Below, in pieces: positions 20,390-30,618 of a stretch of DNA of 64,000 nt (position 1 is the first letter of the stretch; the number at the start of each line of letters is the position of its first letter). The notes beneath the pieces are model-generated. The model was not told where the DNA came from. It did not search any database and worked only from the letters and a program-made list of their open reading frames with translations. Source of the DNA: Vallitalea longa (GTDB lineage Bacteria > Bacillota > Clostridia > Lachnospirales > Vallitaleaceae); NCBI RefSeq assembly GCF_027923465.1, contig NZ_BRLB01000002.1, forward strand, positions 62,001 to 126,000, read 5' to 3'. The position numbers and the translations under genes were made by a program.

Positions 20390-22135
20390 ATGAATAAAAA
20401 ACAATCTTTATTAAATAATTTGTTTTCTTTATTAAAAGGCGAACGCATTAAACTTTTTGCAGGATTAATACTTGCGATAATATGTTCTGCATTATCATTT
20501 GTTCCATATCTGGCAATATACAAAATAATATATGAATATAGTCAAAGTGGATTTAATTTTTCATTTATCATATATTGGGCAATCATCAGTATTGTTTCCG
20601 TCATATTAAAATCTTTGCTATTATCAATTGCCAGCCTTTGTACCCATTTATCAGCATTTAACACAATGCATAAATTAAGAATCAAGGTAATCAGGTATAT
20701 GTCAAAGTTGAATTTAGGTTTTTTTAATGATAACTCTCAAGGTGAAATTAAAACCGCTCTATTTGATGATATTGGAAGATTAGAAAATTTTATAGGTCAT
20801 AATCTTATTGAATTAGCACAATCCTTTGTTGTACCAATCATATTATTTATCATACTGCTCATTATCCAACCCATAATGGCAATATGCATATTGATACCAG
20901 CTGTTCTAGGAATTTTTATCCCAATGAAAATTATGAAAGGGTATCCAGAACTAACAACAGAATTCGCTAATACCATATCTTCTGTTAATACATCAGTCAA
21001 TGAAATGGTATCAGGCATGCCGGTACTTAAAATGTACCATCTATCTGCAAAACATTTCAAAAAATATACTAATTCATTATCACTATATACAACTTGTCTC
21101 AAAAAAATGGCACATAAATCTTGCGCTCCTATAGCAGTTACTGTTGTTATACTCGATTCTGCTATTTTATTTACATTGCCTATAGGTGGATTTTTGTACA
21201 TTAATAAAATGCTTTCACTTGGTAATTATCTTCTTTTTATATTGTTATCAATGTGTTTCTTTAGCGCTTTCTTCAATCTTATAAATATAAGAATGGGAAT
21301 TATGGAGTTAAAAAGTGGACTGACCCATGTTCAAAAAATACTTAACCTAGAGCCTATATCCGAAGGAACTATAATACTTAAAAAGAAAGATAGTTATAAT
21401 GTCAACTTTAATAACGTATCTTTTTCTTACTCTGATACATCGGTACTTAAGGATGTTAACCTTAACATACCAGCTGGTAGCTTTACAGCATTTGTAGGTG
21501 CATCAGGCGCAGGCAAAACCACAGCTGCGCAATTGATTGGAAGATACTTTGATGTTAATCAAGGTGAGATAAGAATTAATGATGTTAATATAAAAGATTT
21601 GACTACACATTCCCTGATGGATACTACTGCTTTTGTATTCCAAGATATATTCATAATGGATGATACTATATTTGAAAATATCGCAATGGGTAGTAATGCT
21701 GATTCTTCCAGAGTTATAGAAGCCGCCAAAGGAGCTATGATTCATGATTTTATTATGAGTCTACCCAAAGGATATAAGACTCGATTAGGAGATTCTGAAG
21801 GAATAAAACTTTCTGGAGGTCAAAAGCAACGAATCGTTATAGCACGTGCTATTCTAAAAGACTCCTCAATAGTTATTTTTGATGAAGCTACTTCATTCTC
21901 AGATATAGAGAATGAACATAAAATTCAACTTGCTCTATCTAATCTATTGAAAGGCAAGACAACAATAATGATAGCTCATAGACTTCACACAATAGTTAAT
22001 GCTGATAACATTGTTGTATTTAATGAAGGTAAGATTGCCCAACAAGGCACACATAATGATTTAGTAAATTCTAGAGGAATCTATAGTACTATGTGGAATG
22101 CTTATATACACTCATCAGAAAAGGAGGCTGTCTAG
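20390..22135 (+). CDS. ABC transporter, fused permease and ATPase (YbtP/IrtA-like)
   Basis: The 581-residue half-transporter has six transmembrane helices (about 1-315) and one ATPase domain (about 330-575). Walker A is GASGAGKTT, the signature is LSGGQKQR, and Walker B is SIVIFDEATS, followed by AHRL. The D-loop reads SFSD instead of the usual SALD. The ATG at 20390 follows AAAGGAG by 7 bases; an earlier ATG at 20354 has no ribosome binding site. The stop abuts the next gene's ATG, so the two proteins are coupled and probably heterodimerise. YbtPQ/IrtAB-type pairs import siderophores despite their exporter fold; this role is inferred from context. Confidence 0.85.
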   Translation: MNKKQSLLNNLFSLLKGERIKLFAGLILAIICSALSFVPYLAIYKIIYEYSQSGFNFSFIIYWAIISIVSVILKSLLLSIASLCTHLSAFNTMHKLRIKVIRYMSKLNLGFFNDNSQGEIKTALFDDIGRLENFIGHNLIELAQSFVVPIILFIILLIIQPIMAICILIPAVLGIFIPMKIMKGYPELTTEFANTISSVNTSVNEMVSGMPVLKMYHLSAKHFKKYTNSLSLYTTCLKKMAHKSCAPIAVTVVILDSAILFTLPIGGFLYINKMLSLGNYLLFILLSMCFFSAFFNLINIRMGIMELKSGLTHVQKILNLEPISEGTIILKKKDSYNVNFNNVSFSYSDTSVLKDVNLNIPAGSFTAFVGASGAGKTTAAQLIGRYFDVNQGEIRINDVNIKDLTTHSLMDTTAFVFQDIFIMDDTIFENIAMGSNADSSRVIEAAKGAMIHDFIMSLPKGYKTRLGDSEGIKLSGGQKQRIVIARAILKDSSIVIFDEATSFSDIENEHKIQLALSNLLKGKTTIMIAHRLHTIVNADNIVVFNEGKIAQQGTHNDLVNSRGIYSTMWNAYIHSSEKEAV

Positions 22136-23881
22136 ATGTTAAAAACAATAAGTTGGCTGTTAAAAGACAATAAGAAAAAGCTTTATCTTCCTATCTTTCT
22201 AACTATCATAGATGCTATAGGCAGTATGGCATTATATTTCATTTTGTACTTGACAGTTGTAGAATTACTTAATGATACTCTAACTGAATCTAAAATCATA
22301 ATATACACAGTAATATGTGCTGCAAGCGTAGTCTATCGAATTATTATATACCGCAAAGGTTATTTATTATGTTTTACAAGAGGTTTTGATGTTGCTCATG
22401 ACGTTCGTGTTAATCTAGGTGAACATATATGTGATCTTAACCTGGGATATTTTAATAAAAACAGTATAGGGCATTTGATGAATACTCTTACTAATGATAT
22501 CGCTAGTTTTGAAGGGGTTCTATCCCACGCTTTACCTTTTTGCATAAAAACAATCACATTGGTTGTTCTAATTATCATAGGTACATTTTTCATTAACTGG
22601 CAACTAGCCTTATCACAATGTTTAGTAATATTGATTTCTTTCCCTATACTCCATTGGAGTAATCGACTAGTTAAAAAATATGGAAAAGAAAAGCGCAGTC
22701 TCGGTTCACGTATGATTTCAGTTGTAATTGAGTATATAAAAGGATTCAAAGTATTCAAGTCTCATAATTTGACAGATACACACTTTGAACGCTTGATTGA
22801 TACTCTAGAAGATACAAGAAAATTAAGTATAAAGACAGAATATAAGATGGCAATACCTAATTGTATGTATGTAATCATCGTTAGTTTTTTGACTCCATTA
22901 ATAATATTATTAGGTAGTTATATGGTATCAGGAAATGAACTGACAGCTGAATCCTTTGTTGCATTCATGATAATGAGTCTAGCCCTTTCAGCTCTCCTTA
23001 TATCTTTTGAACACTATTATATAATGTTAAATGATTTGAAGCTTGCAACTAGTAATCTAAAGACTACATTTAATTATAAACCTCTTTCATTTACAGATAG
23101 CGATTTTACATTAGATAATTATAAAGTATCTTTTAGAAATGTAGATTTCTCATATGAATCTGGAAAAGAAGTGCTTCATAATATTAACTTTGATGCAAAA
23201 GAAAAAAGCATAACCGCTCTAGTAGGACCATCAGGAGCAGGAAAATCAACCATAGCTAATCTTATAGCACGTTTTTGGGATCCTACAAAAGGTTCAATAG
23301 AAATTGGTGACAGGGATATAAAAGATCTTAATCCAGACCAACTTCTCCGTTATATCAGTGCAGTTTTCCAAGAAAATATATTACTTAATGATACAATCCT
23401 TAATAATATCAAAATCGGTAGACCTGACGCTACATACAATGAAATCATTGAAGCAGCTAAACTCGCTAACTGTCATAGTTTTATCACTAAGTTACCAGAT
23501 AGCTATGATACTATGGTAGCTCAAGGTGGAGCTTCTCTATCAGGTGGAGAGAAACAGCGTATAGCTATTGCAAGAGCTATTATTAAAAATGCACCGATCC
23601 TGTTATTAGACGAATCAACCGCTTCCCTTGATCCAGATAATGAAGCCAAAATCAACAATGCCTTAGACAGGTTGATGAACGATAAAACTGTCTTTGTTAT
23701 AGCTCATAGACTAAATACAATACGCAACGCTCATCAGATAATCCTATTGAATGATGGAAAAGTTGAAGAAATAGGCAATCATAAATATCTTATGAAACAG
23801 AAAGGCCATTACTACAGAATGGTTAAAGAACAAGAAGCCGCAAGTGAATGGATTGTGAAAGGGGATGCTATATATGAGTAA
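22136..23881 (+). CDS. ABC transporter, fused permease and ATPase (YbtQ/IrtB-like)
   Basis: The 581-residue partner half-transporter has six membrane helices to about residue 315 and an ATPase domain with GPSGAGKST, LSGGEKQR and ILLLDESTASLD, then AHRL. It keeps a canonical D-loop, unlike its upstream partner, suggesting one degenerate and one standard ATP site in the heterodimer. It starts on the base after the upstream stop codon and overlaps the MATE gene by 8 bases, so the three genes form one operon. Confidence 0.85.
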   Translation: MLKTISWLLKDNKKKLYLPIFLTIIDAIGSMALYFILYLTVVELLNDTLTESKIIIYTVICAASVVYRIIIYRKGYLLCFTRGFDVAHDVRVNLGEHICDLNLGYFNKNSIGHLMNTLTNDIASFEGVLSHALPFCIKTITLVVLIIIGTFFINWQLALSQCLVILISFPILHWSNRLVKKYGKEKRSLGSRMISVVIEYIKGFKVFKSHNLTDTHFERLIDTLEDTRKLSIKTEYKMAIPNCMYVIIVSFLTPLIILLGSYMVSGNELTAESFVAFMIMSLALSALLISFEHYYIMLNDLKLATSNLKTTFNYKPLSFTDSDFTLDNYKVSFRNVDFSYESGKEVLHNINFDAKEKSITALVGPSGAGKSTIANLIARFWDPTKGSIEIGDRDIKDLNPDQLLRYISAVFQENILLNDTILNNIKIGRPDATYNEIIEAAKLANCHSFITKLPDSYDTMVAQGGASLSGGEKQRIAIARAIIKNAPILLLDESTASLDPDNEAKINNALDRLMNDKTVFVIAHRLNTIRNAHQIILLNDGKVEEIGNHKYLMKQKGHYYRMVKEQEAASEWIVKGDAIYE

Positions 23882-25256
23882 TAAAAATAATAGAATTCAT
23901 CTAATGAGTGAAGGTAATATTACTGAATCTTTATTCAAACTGGGTATACCAATGGTTGTCAGTATGCTTGTTATTGCATTATACAACGTAGTTGACACTT
24001 ATTTTGTATCAGAACTTGGCATAAGTCAAGTAGGGGCTGTCACAGTAGCCTTTCCAATATCTTTGATTTTCTCAGGTATTGGACTTACTTTTGGAACAGG
24101 GGGAGGTTCATATATATCTAGGCTACTTGGCTCCAAAGATACGAAAAAAGCTAATGAAGTAGCATCAACTGCATTATTTAGCGCTTTAATAATAGGCATA
24201 ATAATAGTTATTTCAATTTTTATTTTCTTAGGTCCCGTACTGTTATTTATGGGAGCTACAGAAACAATATTACCTTTTGCCAAGAGTTATGCATCAATAT
24301 TCATAATCAGTATGCTATTCAGCACTGTCAATGTTGCTACCGGTAACCTAGCCGTTGCCCAAGGTGCTGCTAATATTTCATTGACTGCAATGATTAGTGG
24401 TTCCGTCCTTAATATGATCCTAGACCCATTATTTATATATACATTTAATCTAGGTGTTGAAGGAGCCGCATTAGCTACTTTACTTTCTCAGATAGTGACA
24501 TCACTTATTTATATAAAATTCTTCGTAAGCGGTAAAAGCTTCTTGAAAATTTCATTATCCAATTTTACCCCTAGAAAAAATACTTATATACAGATAATTA
24601 AGATAGGTATTTCAATGCTGCTTTTACAACTTCTATGCAGCTTATCCATGAGCTTAATATCTAGAGCAGCTAAAGCTTATGACGACCAAGCTATTGCTGC
24701 AATAGGAATTGTTCTTAGAATAATCACTCTCGGTACTAATGTGGTTTTTGGATTCATGAAAGGTTTTCAACCTATTGCAGGATATAATTATGGTGCTAAG
24801 AATTTTGGCAGATTGAAAGATGCTACAAAAACTACTATAAAATGGACAACGATATTTTGCATTACATGGACTGCCATCACTTTTATATTTGCAAAACCCA
24901 TTATATCAATATTCAGTACAGATGCAGAGGTTATACGTATTGGTGTAAAAGCGTTGAGAGCTAATACAATAATGTTCTTCACTTTTGGATTCCAGTTCAC
25001 ATATTCAACATTGTATTTAGCTATTGGTAGAGCTGTATCCGGCGGAATACTTAATATCGGAAGGCAAGGTGTATTCTTCATACCAGTAATATTGATTATG
25101 CCATCTTTACTGGGTCTTAATGGAATTATATATTCTCAGGCTGTAGCAGATATTCTGACAAGTGTAGTTACTGTTGTTTTTGCTATTAAGATAGAGAGGG
25201 AGTTTCATCAGATTGTTAGTGAAGATAAAGTTGAGTTGAAGACTAGGGTTGTTTGA
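23874..25256 (+). CDS. MATE-family efflux transporter
   Basis: The 460-residue protein with about 12 transmembrane helices is typical of MATE (NorM/DinF-like) cation-coupled exporters, with duplicated halves beginning LGIPMVVSMLVIALYNVVDT and IIKIGISMLLLQLLCS. The ATG at 23874 is preferred over 23865 because AAAGGGG ends 9 bases upstream. It overlaps the preceding ABC gene by 8 bases. In an ABC-ABC-MATE operon it may export a metallophore or drug; this is inference. Confidence 0.88.
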   Translation: MSNKNNRIHLMSEGNITESLFKLGIPMVVSMLVIALYNVVDTYFVSELGISQVGAVTVAFPISLIFSGIGLTFGTGGGSYISRLLGSKDTKKANEVASTALFSALIIGIIIVISIFIFLGPVLLFMGATETILPFAKSYASIFIISMLFSTVNVATGNLAVAQGAANISLTAMISGSVLNMILDPLFIYTFNLGVEGAALATLLSQIVTSLIYIKFFVSGKSFLKISLSNFTPRKNTYIQIIKIGISMLLLQLLCSLSMSLISRAAKAYDDQAIAAIGIVLRIITLGTNVVFGFMKGFQPIAGYNYGAKNFGRLKDATKTTIKWTTIFCITWTAITFIFAKPIISIFSTDAEVIRIGVKALRANTIMFFTFGFQFTYSTLYLAIGRAVSGGILNIGRQGVFFIPVILIMPSLLGLNGIIYSQAVADILTSVVTVVFAIKIEREFHQIVSEDKVELKTRVV

Positions 25257-25445
25257 TAAAATGGTTCTAGGGTTGTATGTTGGATTTGGTGAATAGTTTT
25301 ATCTTACATTCTAATGATTATGATTTTAGTATTCAAAGAATATGAAATGAATCTATAAAAATACAACTTTTCATCAATATCCAGCACCATTCTATAATTT
25401 CCGAACTAAGGTCTATACTCGCTCAAGAGCGCCACAGAAAAACAG

Positions 25446-25547
25446 ATACCCTATATAGTGATATGAACAATTTTTACAGGTTGTTGTTACATCTTAAACA
25501 GATAAAACAACAAATGTAACGAGAGTGATTATCACTATATAGGGTAT
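25446..25547. repeat. 18-bp perfect inverted repeat bounding a 66-bp core (MITE-like or structured RNA)
   Basis: The arm ATACCCTATATAGTGATA (25446-25463) is repeated exactly in reverse complement at 25530-25547. The core has two further crossing complementary pairs: TTGTTG (25481-25486) with CAACAA (25508-25513), and GTTACAT (25486-25492) with ATGTAAC (25514-25520). It lies in the 323-base gap between convergent genes. No T-run follows, so it is a poor terminator. Upstream in the same gap is CGCTCAAGAGCG at about 25420-25431. The rest of the gap holds nothing recognisable. Confidence 0.7.
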
Positions 25548-25579
25548 TACTATCATTGCGTTGTCCCAATTGATAATAC

Positions 25580-27211
25580 CTACTTCAAACTAATATTTGC
25601 AACATTTGGTAGATCAGGATGTCCGAAAAACTTGTAATCGTCTATTACATCTTTATTAAATACGGTTAGACTCTTAACATTGGTTAGTGGAATAATTGCA
25701 CCGTTTTTATTAATCTCTTTTAAGACGAAGTCATATGTTTCCTGTATCTTATTTTCATCAGTCATACAAGTAAGATTATTAAGTATCTCGCTGGCATTAT
25801 CTATATGCTTCAATCCCTGAGCCAACAGATTATCTCTTAATGGTTCAGGATTAACCCTAGTCATGAATAAATAAGGATCGTATGGAATTGGATTGGTAAC
25901 CTGCATTGCCATAGTGAAATCTCCACTTGCTATAACGCCAAATTGAGCCATCATTTCCATACCTTTCACCTTAACATCTATACCAATTCCTTTTAAATAA
26001 TGAGCCACAGAAAGACTCAAATCCTCTATCATAGCCATACCACTAATATAGACTATTTCCCCTTCTAATCTCACTCCATCTTTTTCTCTGAATCCATCCC
26101 CATCTGTATCAATCCATCCAGCATCTTCAAGAATATTATTTGCTTTGTCTTGATTATAATCATATTGTTCTACAGAAACATCACAATATGGAAGGGATTT
26201 ATCCAACACTCCCTCAGCTTTTTCTTCTATACCATAGAATAAATTCTTACTGATCTCATCTTTATTAATTGCATGATTAATTGCTAAACGAACAGACTTT
26301 TCTTCAAATGGTTCTTTTGAAAGATTGAATCCCATTAGCCTTGTCTGTACTATCGCATCTGATACTTTAGCTTTATAATCATCATTACTTGATAGTTCGT
26401 TAAAAGAATCATAAGAAATGTTAGGTGAACCTATTATTGCATCTATTTCACCACTTCTTAGAGCTAGTATTTTCGCATCATTATCTGGAATGACCTTAAC
26501 ACGGAAGCTATCTACATCTGGTTGTTTTCTATTATATTCTTCATTTCTTATGAATACATAAGTCTCACCATCTTTTTGTCCATCATACATATATGGTCCT
26601 GTACCCAATGTCTTTGTCTTAGTTATATCGCTTAGAGTACCATCTTCATTATATGCATTTGGTGACATCATACCCATAGGTAATAGCAATGTGAAATCTT
26701 GTAAAGCTCCGTAGTATGGTGACATTAGATTAACTTCAACTGTATATTCATCTACTGCTTTGATTTCTTTTATTAGTGTTGTTGTAGCACCATAAGCACC
26801 ATTAAAATCACCTAACATTTTAGGGATATTATCTAAATTAAGTTTAACAACCTCTGCATTGAAATCTTCTCCATCTGAGAACTTAATGTCTTTTTTCAAA
26901 TGGAAAGTATACGTAAGACCATCATGGGAAATTTCCCAAGTATCAGCTAATCCTGGTACAATTTCTCCATCTTCATACTGTACTAAAGTTTCATAGAAAT
27001 TACACAAATAATTCAAGGGACCATAATTATTGCCAATATTGTTAGGTGACAGTACAGTGAAAAAACCTGTATCAAAGTTCCAGCTTTCACACAAAGTAAT
27101 ATCTTTTTTACTGTTATTAGAAGTTTCCTTGGTTGATGTGCATCCCGCTATTAATGTGATACATAAGATGATACTTAAAATAGTAGTACTCATTTTCTTT
27201 AATAATTTCAT
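25580..27211 (-). CDS. Family 5 solute-binding lipoprotein (nickel/peptide/metallophore type)
   Basis: The 543-residue lipoprotein has lipobox LIAGC (Cys24) and an SBP_bac_5 fold: LADTWEISHDGLTYTFHLKK near residue 85, then DGEDFNAEVVKLNLDN. It is the last gene of a five-gene importer (permease, permease, ATPase, ATPase, binding protein). NikA, OppA and CntA all belong here. The Fur-box promoter of the operon favours a metal or metal-chelate over peptides. Ribosome binding site AGGAGG precedes the ATG. Confidence 0.85.
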   Translation of the reverse strand: MKLLKKMSTTILSIILCITLIAGCTSTKETSNNSKKDITLCESWNFDTGFFTVLSPNNIGNNYGPLNYLCNFYETLVQYEDGEIVPGLADTWEISHDGLTYTFHLKKDIKFSDGEDFNAEVVKLNLDNIPKMLGDFNGAYGATTTLIKEIKAVDEYTVEVNLMSPYYGALQDFTLLLPMGMMSPNAYNEDGTLSDITKTKTLGTGPYMYDGQKDGETYVFIRNEEYNRKQPDVDSFRVKVIPDNDAKILALRSGEIDAIIGSPNISYDSFNELSSNDDYKAKVSDAIVQTRLMGFNLSKEPFEEKSVRLAINHAINKDEISKNLFYGIEEKAEGVLDKSLPYCDVSVEQYDYNQDKANNILEDAGWIDTDGDGFREKDGVRLEGEIVYISGMAMIEDLSLSVAHYLKGIGIDVKVKGMEMMAQFGVIASGDFTMAMQVTNPIPYDPYLFMTRVNPEPLRDNLLAQGLKHIDNASEILNNLTCMTDENKIQETYDFVLKEINKNGAIIPLTNVKSLTVFNKDVIDDYKFFGHPDLPNVANISLK

Positions 27212-27262
27212 TTTTTCCCTCCTGATGTTTTTATCTAAAAATCCCTCTATACTTCATTCATC

Positions 27263-28018
27263 TTAAGTCAATTGGGATTTTATTAGTATTTTTGAGTATT
27301 CATGCCTAAAATCTTTGTATGATTTTAAATTTGATACATGTTCAATTATATTCCCATCTTTCATTACTAAAATATCTCTAGACATATAGATTGCAACATC
27401 TATGTCATGGGTTATAAAAAGATATGTACTCTTATACTCCCTTTGTAATCTTAATAATAAATCCAAAACTTTTTTTCTGACTATTACATCCAATCCGCTG
27501 ACAGATTCATCAAAAACTATGAATTGGGGTGATACACTCATAGCTCTAGCTATACAAACTCTTTTTTGCTGTCCTCCACTTAATTCATTTGGATAAGAAT
27601 ATAAAACTTTACTGGGAAGCTCAACTTTCTCAATCATATTTTCTATATATTTTTTTTCATCATTTCTAGCAATATCTGTTAAATTTCTTATGGATTCTGC
27701 TATTATGTCGTATACTTTCTGCCTAGGATCCAGAGCGCTTGAAGCATTTTGTAGTACCATCTGTACATTAGCTCTCATCCTGCGTAATTGTTTTTTGCTT
27801 AAACCATTTAATTCTCTGTTATTAATATAGATTTCTCCTTTTGTAGGCTTTTCTATATATGTAAGTAATCTCGACAATGTACTTTTTCCGCTGCCACTTT
27901 CACCTATAAGAGAATATATATGATTATGTTTAAAAGTAAAATTGATATTTTTTAATACTTCAAGTGTACTATTATCTTTTATATGATATTGTTTTGATAT
28001 ATTCTTGATATTAATCAT
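27263..28018 (-). CDS. Nickel/peptide-type ABC transporter ATPase (NikE/OppF-like)
   Basis: The 251-residue cytosolic ATPase has Walker A GESGSGKST, signature LSGGQQKR, and Walker B FIVFDESVSGLD with Ser-Val replacing the more usual Pro-Thr. Its ATG overlaps the upstream stop (ATGA), so it is coupled with the second ATPase. It lacks the C-terminal oligopeptide/dipeptide extension with Fe-S cysteines of OppF, which fits NikE/CntF-type proteins. It energises the permease pair encoded upstream. Confidence 0.87.
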   Translation of the reverse strand: MINIKNISKQYHIKDNSTLEVLKNINFTFKHNHIYSLIGESGSGKSTLSRLLTYIEKPTKGEIYINNRELNGLSKKQLRRMRANVQMVLQNASSALDPRQKVYDIIAESIRNLTDIARNDEKKYIENMIEKVELPSKVLYSYPNELSGGQQKRVCIARAMSVSPQFIVFDESVSGLDVIVRKKVLDLLLRLQREYKSTYLFITHDIDVAIYMSRDILVMKDGNIIEHVSNLKSYKDFRHEYSKILIKSQLT

Positions 28019-28821
28019 GCTAGTTCTCCAATCAAATTAGTTGTTTCTATTAAATTAGTTGCTTCTATCAATTTTCTTGTATACCCATGCTTAGGATTAT
28101 TAAATATATCATATGTATTTCCACTTTCAATGATTTCACCTTTTTTTAATACTATGATATCGTCAGCTAAGGCAGATATAACTCTAAAATCATGAGTGAT
28201 GACCATCATGGTAATACCTCTTCCTTTTAGTTTTTTGAATTCTTCCAAAATCTTTGTTTTATTAAAAGCATCAATTGCTGTAGTAACTTCATCAGCAATG
28301 ATTAATCTACTTTCAAGCATAATAGTTAGAGCAATCATTATTCGTTGTAACATGCCTCCACTTAGTGTAAAAGGATAATTATCCATTATTTCTTCTTCTC
28401 TGCCAATATTCATTTTTCTCAGAGTACCAATAGCTTTATGGTATGCTTCTTTTTTTGTTATATTAAAATGGACTCTCAATGTTTCTATTAATTGAGAACC
28501 AATTTTACTCATAGGATCAAAGGCAGTCATAGGATTTTGCAATATAAGTGATAATTTCCTACCTCTAATCTTACCCATGTCTTTTCTGGAGATATTATAG
28601 ATATCTTGACCATCAAATAGCACCTGACCGGTTATATGAAATTTCTTAGTGTTCAATAGCCTCATAATTGATTTTGATATCATAGTTTTGCCACTTCCGC
28701 TTTCGCCAATTATTCCTAGTATTCTATTTGTCTTAACATTAAAATTAATATTTCTTACAATAGATGTATCATCTTGCAATGATATGTTCAATTCTTTAAC
28801 TTCTAATATATTATTATTCAT
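28015..28821 (-). CDS. Nickel/peptide-type ABC transporter ATPase (NikD/OppD-like)
   Basis: The 268-residue ATPase has GESGSGKTM (Walker A), LSGGMLQR (signature) and LIIADEVTTAID (Walker B). It sits 2 bases after the permease stop and overlaps the NikE-like gene by 4 bases. With its partner it forms the nucleotide-binding heterodimer of the importer. It is shorter than OppD, consistent with the NikD/CntD branch. Confidence 0.87.
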   Translation of the reverse strand: MNNNILEVKELNISLQDDTSIVRNINFNVKTNRILGIIGESGSGKTMISKSIMRLLNTKKFHITGQVLFDGQDIYNISRKDMGKIRGRKLSLILQNPMTAFDPMSKIGSQLIETLRVHFNITKKEAYHKAIGTLRKMNIGREEEIMDNYPFTLSGGMLQRIMIALTIMLESRLIIADEVTTAIDAFNKTKILEEFKKLKGRGITMMVITHDFRVISALADDIIVLKKGEIIESGNTYDIFNNPKHGYTRKLIEATNLIETTNLIGELA

Positions 28822-28823
28822 GA

Positions 28824-29639
28824 TTACACCTCTTCTGGCGTTACTATGTCTCTAAGCGCCTCTCCAAAAAGATTAAAACCAGCAGCAGTAAATAGAATAC
28901 TAAAACCTGGGTAAAATATCAGTTTAGGTTTAGAAACAAAAGATTTAGCACTACTAAGCATTGAACCCCACTCTGGAATATCAGAACCAATTCCAATACC
29001 TAGAAATGAATATCCAGATACCATTAGAATTAGAGCAGCTATACTCGTACTAAAATAAACAATCATAACGGGTAATACATTGGGTAATATATGATTTAAT
29101 ATTATTTTTAGATTACTACAACCAGCAATTTTTGCAGCTATAACATAATCCTTAGCTTTTTCCATGAGAACGTAACTTCTGATTACCTTTACATGCCAAA
29201 CCCACATGGATAATACAACGGAAATAATTATATTGAAAATTCCTTCTCCCATTAGACCTGCTAGGGATAAAACAACAACAATGGGAGGAAAAGCCATAAA
29301 AATATTGCATATGACTGAAAAAATTCTATCAAGTAGTCCTCCTAGATATGCAGTGAATGTACCAAGTATCATACTTATAGTTGCTAAAATCAATAGTGTT
29401 GGAAATGCAATCCCTAATGAATATCTAGCTCCATATACTAGTCTAGAAAACAAACATCTGCCTAATTGATCTGTACCTAGAGGATACTTGCCACTAGAAG
29501 GAGCAAATTTCATTACTGTATTAATTTCATTTGGATCATTAGGTGCAATTAACGGAGCTAGTATTCCTAATGAAACAACTATTATTATCATAGTCATGCC
29601 GATCATAGCCTGCCTATTATTTATTATCTTCTTAGCCAT
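28824..29639 (-). CDS. Nickel/peptide-type ABC permease (NikC/OppC-like)
   Basis: The 271-residue membrane protein has about six helices, the OppC-type N-terminus and LGTDQLGRCLFSRLVYGARY near residues 54-73, a hallmark of DppC/NikC proteins. The EAA-like loop is AAKIAGCSNLKIILNHILPN. It overlaps the NikB-like gene by 8 bases and precedes the ATPases. It forms half of the translocation channel. Confidence 0.87.
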   Translation of the reverse strand: MAKKIINNRQAMIGMTMIIIVVSLGILAPLIAPNDPNEINTVMKFAPSSGKYPLGTDQLGRCLFSRLVYGARYSLGIAFPTLLILATISMILGTFTAYLGGLLDRIFSVICNIFMAFPPIVVVLSLAGLMGEGIFNIIISVVLSMWVWHVKVIRSYVLMEKAKDYVIAAKIAGCSNLKIILNHILPNVLPVMIVYFSTSIAALILMVSGYSFLGIGIGSDIPEWGSMLSSAKSFVSKPKLIFYPGFSILFTAAGFNLFGEALRDIVTPEEV

Positions 29640-30579
29640 AATTCTCTACCTTTCTGCTATTTTTCATATGGGGATTTAATATAATGTTGATAACCTCAGC
29701 AATAAGATTACAAATAACAAAAATCATTGCGATAATAAGTACACACCCGTTTATAGCAGGTAAATCCCTACCTAATATTGCATTCACAAAATAATTTCCT
29801 AGCCCCGGCCATGAGAATACACTCTCTACAATGGCACTTCCTCCAATCATAAATCCTATATTCTGAAAAAATAATGTTACCGTTGGTGGCAATGCATTTT
29901 TTAGCACATGTCTTGTAATTATTTTTTTCATTGGTATACCTCTTGCTGTTGCATATAGAACATAATCTTTACTAAGGTTACTCAATATAGTTGCCCTCAG
30001 AACTCTAACACAAGATGAGATTATTGGTACCGCTAGAGTTATGGACGGCAGAATTATACTTCGTATTCCTCCATAATCAACTACTTTAAAAATCGGAAAT
30101 GTTATTGCAAACAAAGTAAGCAGCAAAAATCCTAACCAAAAACTAGGAAGAGAGATACCCAAAATAGTAATTACTCTAATAATATGGTCAGCTATACTAT
30201 CTTTTTTAACAGCAGTTAATACACTTAACAAGACAGTAAATAAAACTATCCATATAAAAGCCATTCCTACTATAGTTAGTGTTGCTATTAATTTATCAGT
30301 TATATCTTTTAGAACAGGATTTTGTGTTACTAATGAAGTGCCAAAATTTCCTTTTAGACATTTTTTAAACCAATGCATATATTGCATATACATTGGCTTG
30401 TCATAACCCATTTTATGCCTTATTTCATTAATCTGCTCTTCTGAAGGATTCACGATACTTCTTCTGGTAAATGCCTCAGCAGGGTCAATAGAAGATATAT
30501 TGGAAAAACTGAAAGATAGAATACTTACACCAATTAATATAATAATTAATTCTAAAAATCTTTTAATCATATGTTTCAC
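29632..30579 (-). CDS. Nickel/peptide-type ABC permease (NikB/OppB-like), first gene of operon
   Basis: The 315-residue permease has an N-terminal helix followed by the OppB signature segment (DPAEAFTRRSIVNPSEEQIN, then RHKMGYDKPMYMQYMHWFKK). The EAA-like loop is ATARGIPMKKIITRHVLKNA. It is the first gene of the five-gene unit, 39 bases downstream of a promoter carrying a Fur-box match, with AAGGGTG as ribosome binding site. The closest named systems are Nik/Cnt importers for nickel or opine metallophores; the substrate is not shown by sequence. Confidence 0.87.
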   Translation of the reverse strand: MKHMIKRFLELIIILIGVSILSFSFSNISSIDPAEAFTRRSIVNPSEEQINEIRHKMGYDKPMYMQYMHWFKKCLKGNFGTSLVTQNPVLKDITDKLIATLTIVGMAFIWIVLFTVLLSVLTAVKKDSIADHIIRVITILGISLPSFWLGFLLLTLFAITFPIFKVVDYGGIRSIILPSITLAVPIISSCVRVLRATILSNLSKDYVLYATARGIPMKKIITRHVLKNALPPTVTLFFQNIGFMIGGSAIVESVFSWPGLGNYFVNAILGRDLPAINGCVLIIAMIFVICNLIAEVINIILNPHMKNSRKVENYG

Positions 30580-30618
30580 CCTTCTTGTTATAATGTAATG
30601 CTTTTAGTATTGATCATT

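Noticed and set aside
20797-21201. 134-codon minus-strand frame inside the first YbtP-like gene
   Set aside because: Antisense to a conserved transporter with no translation signal.
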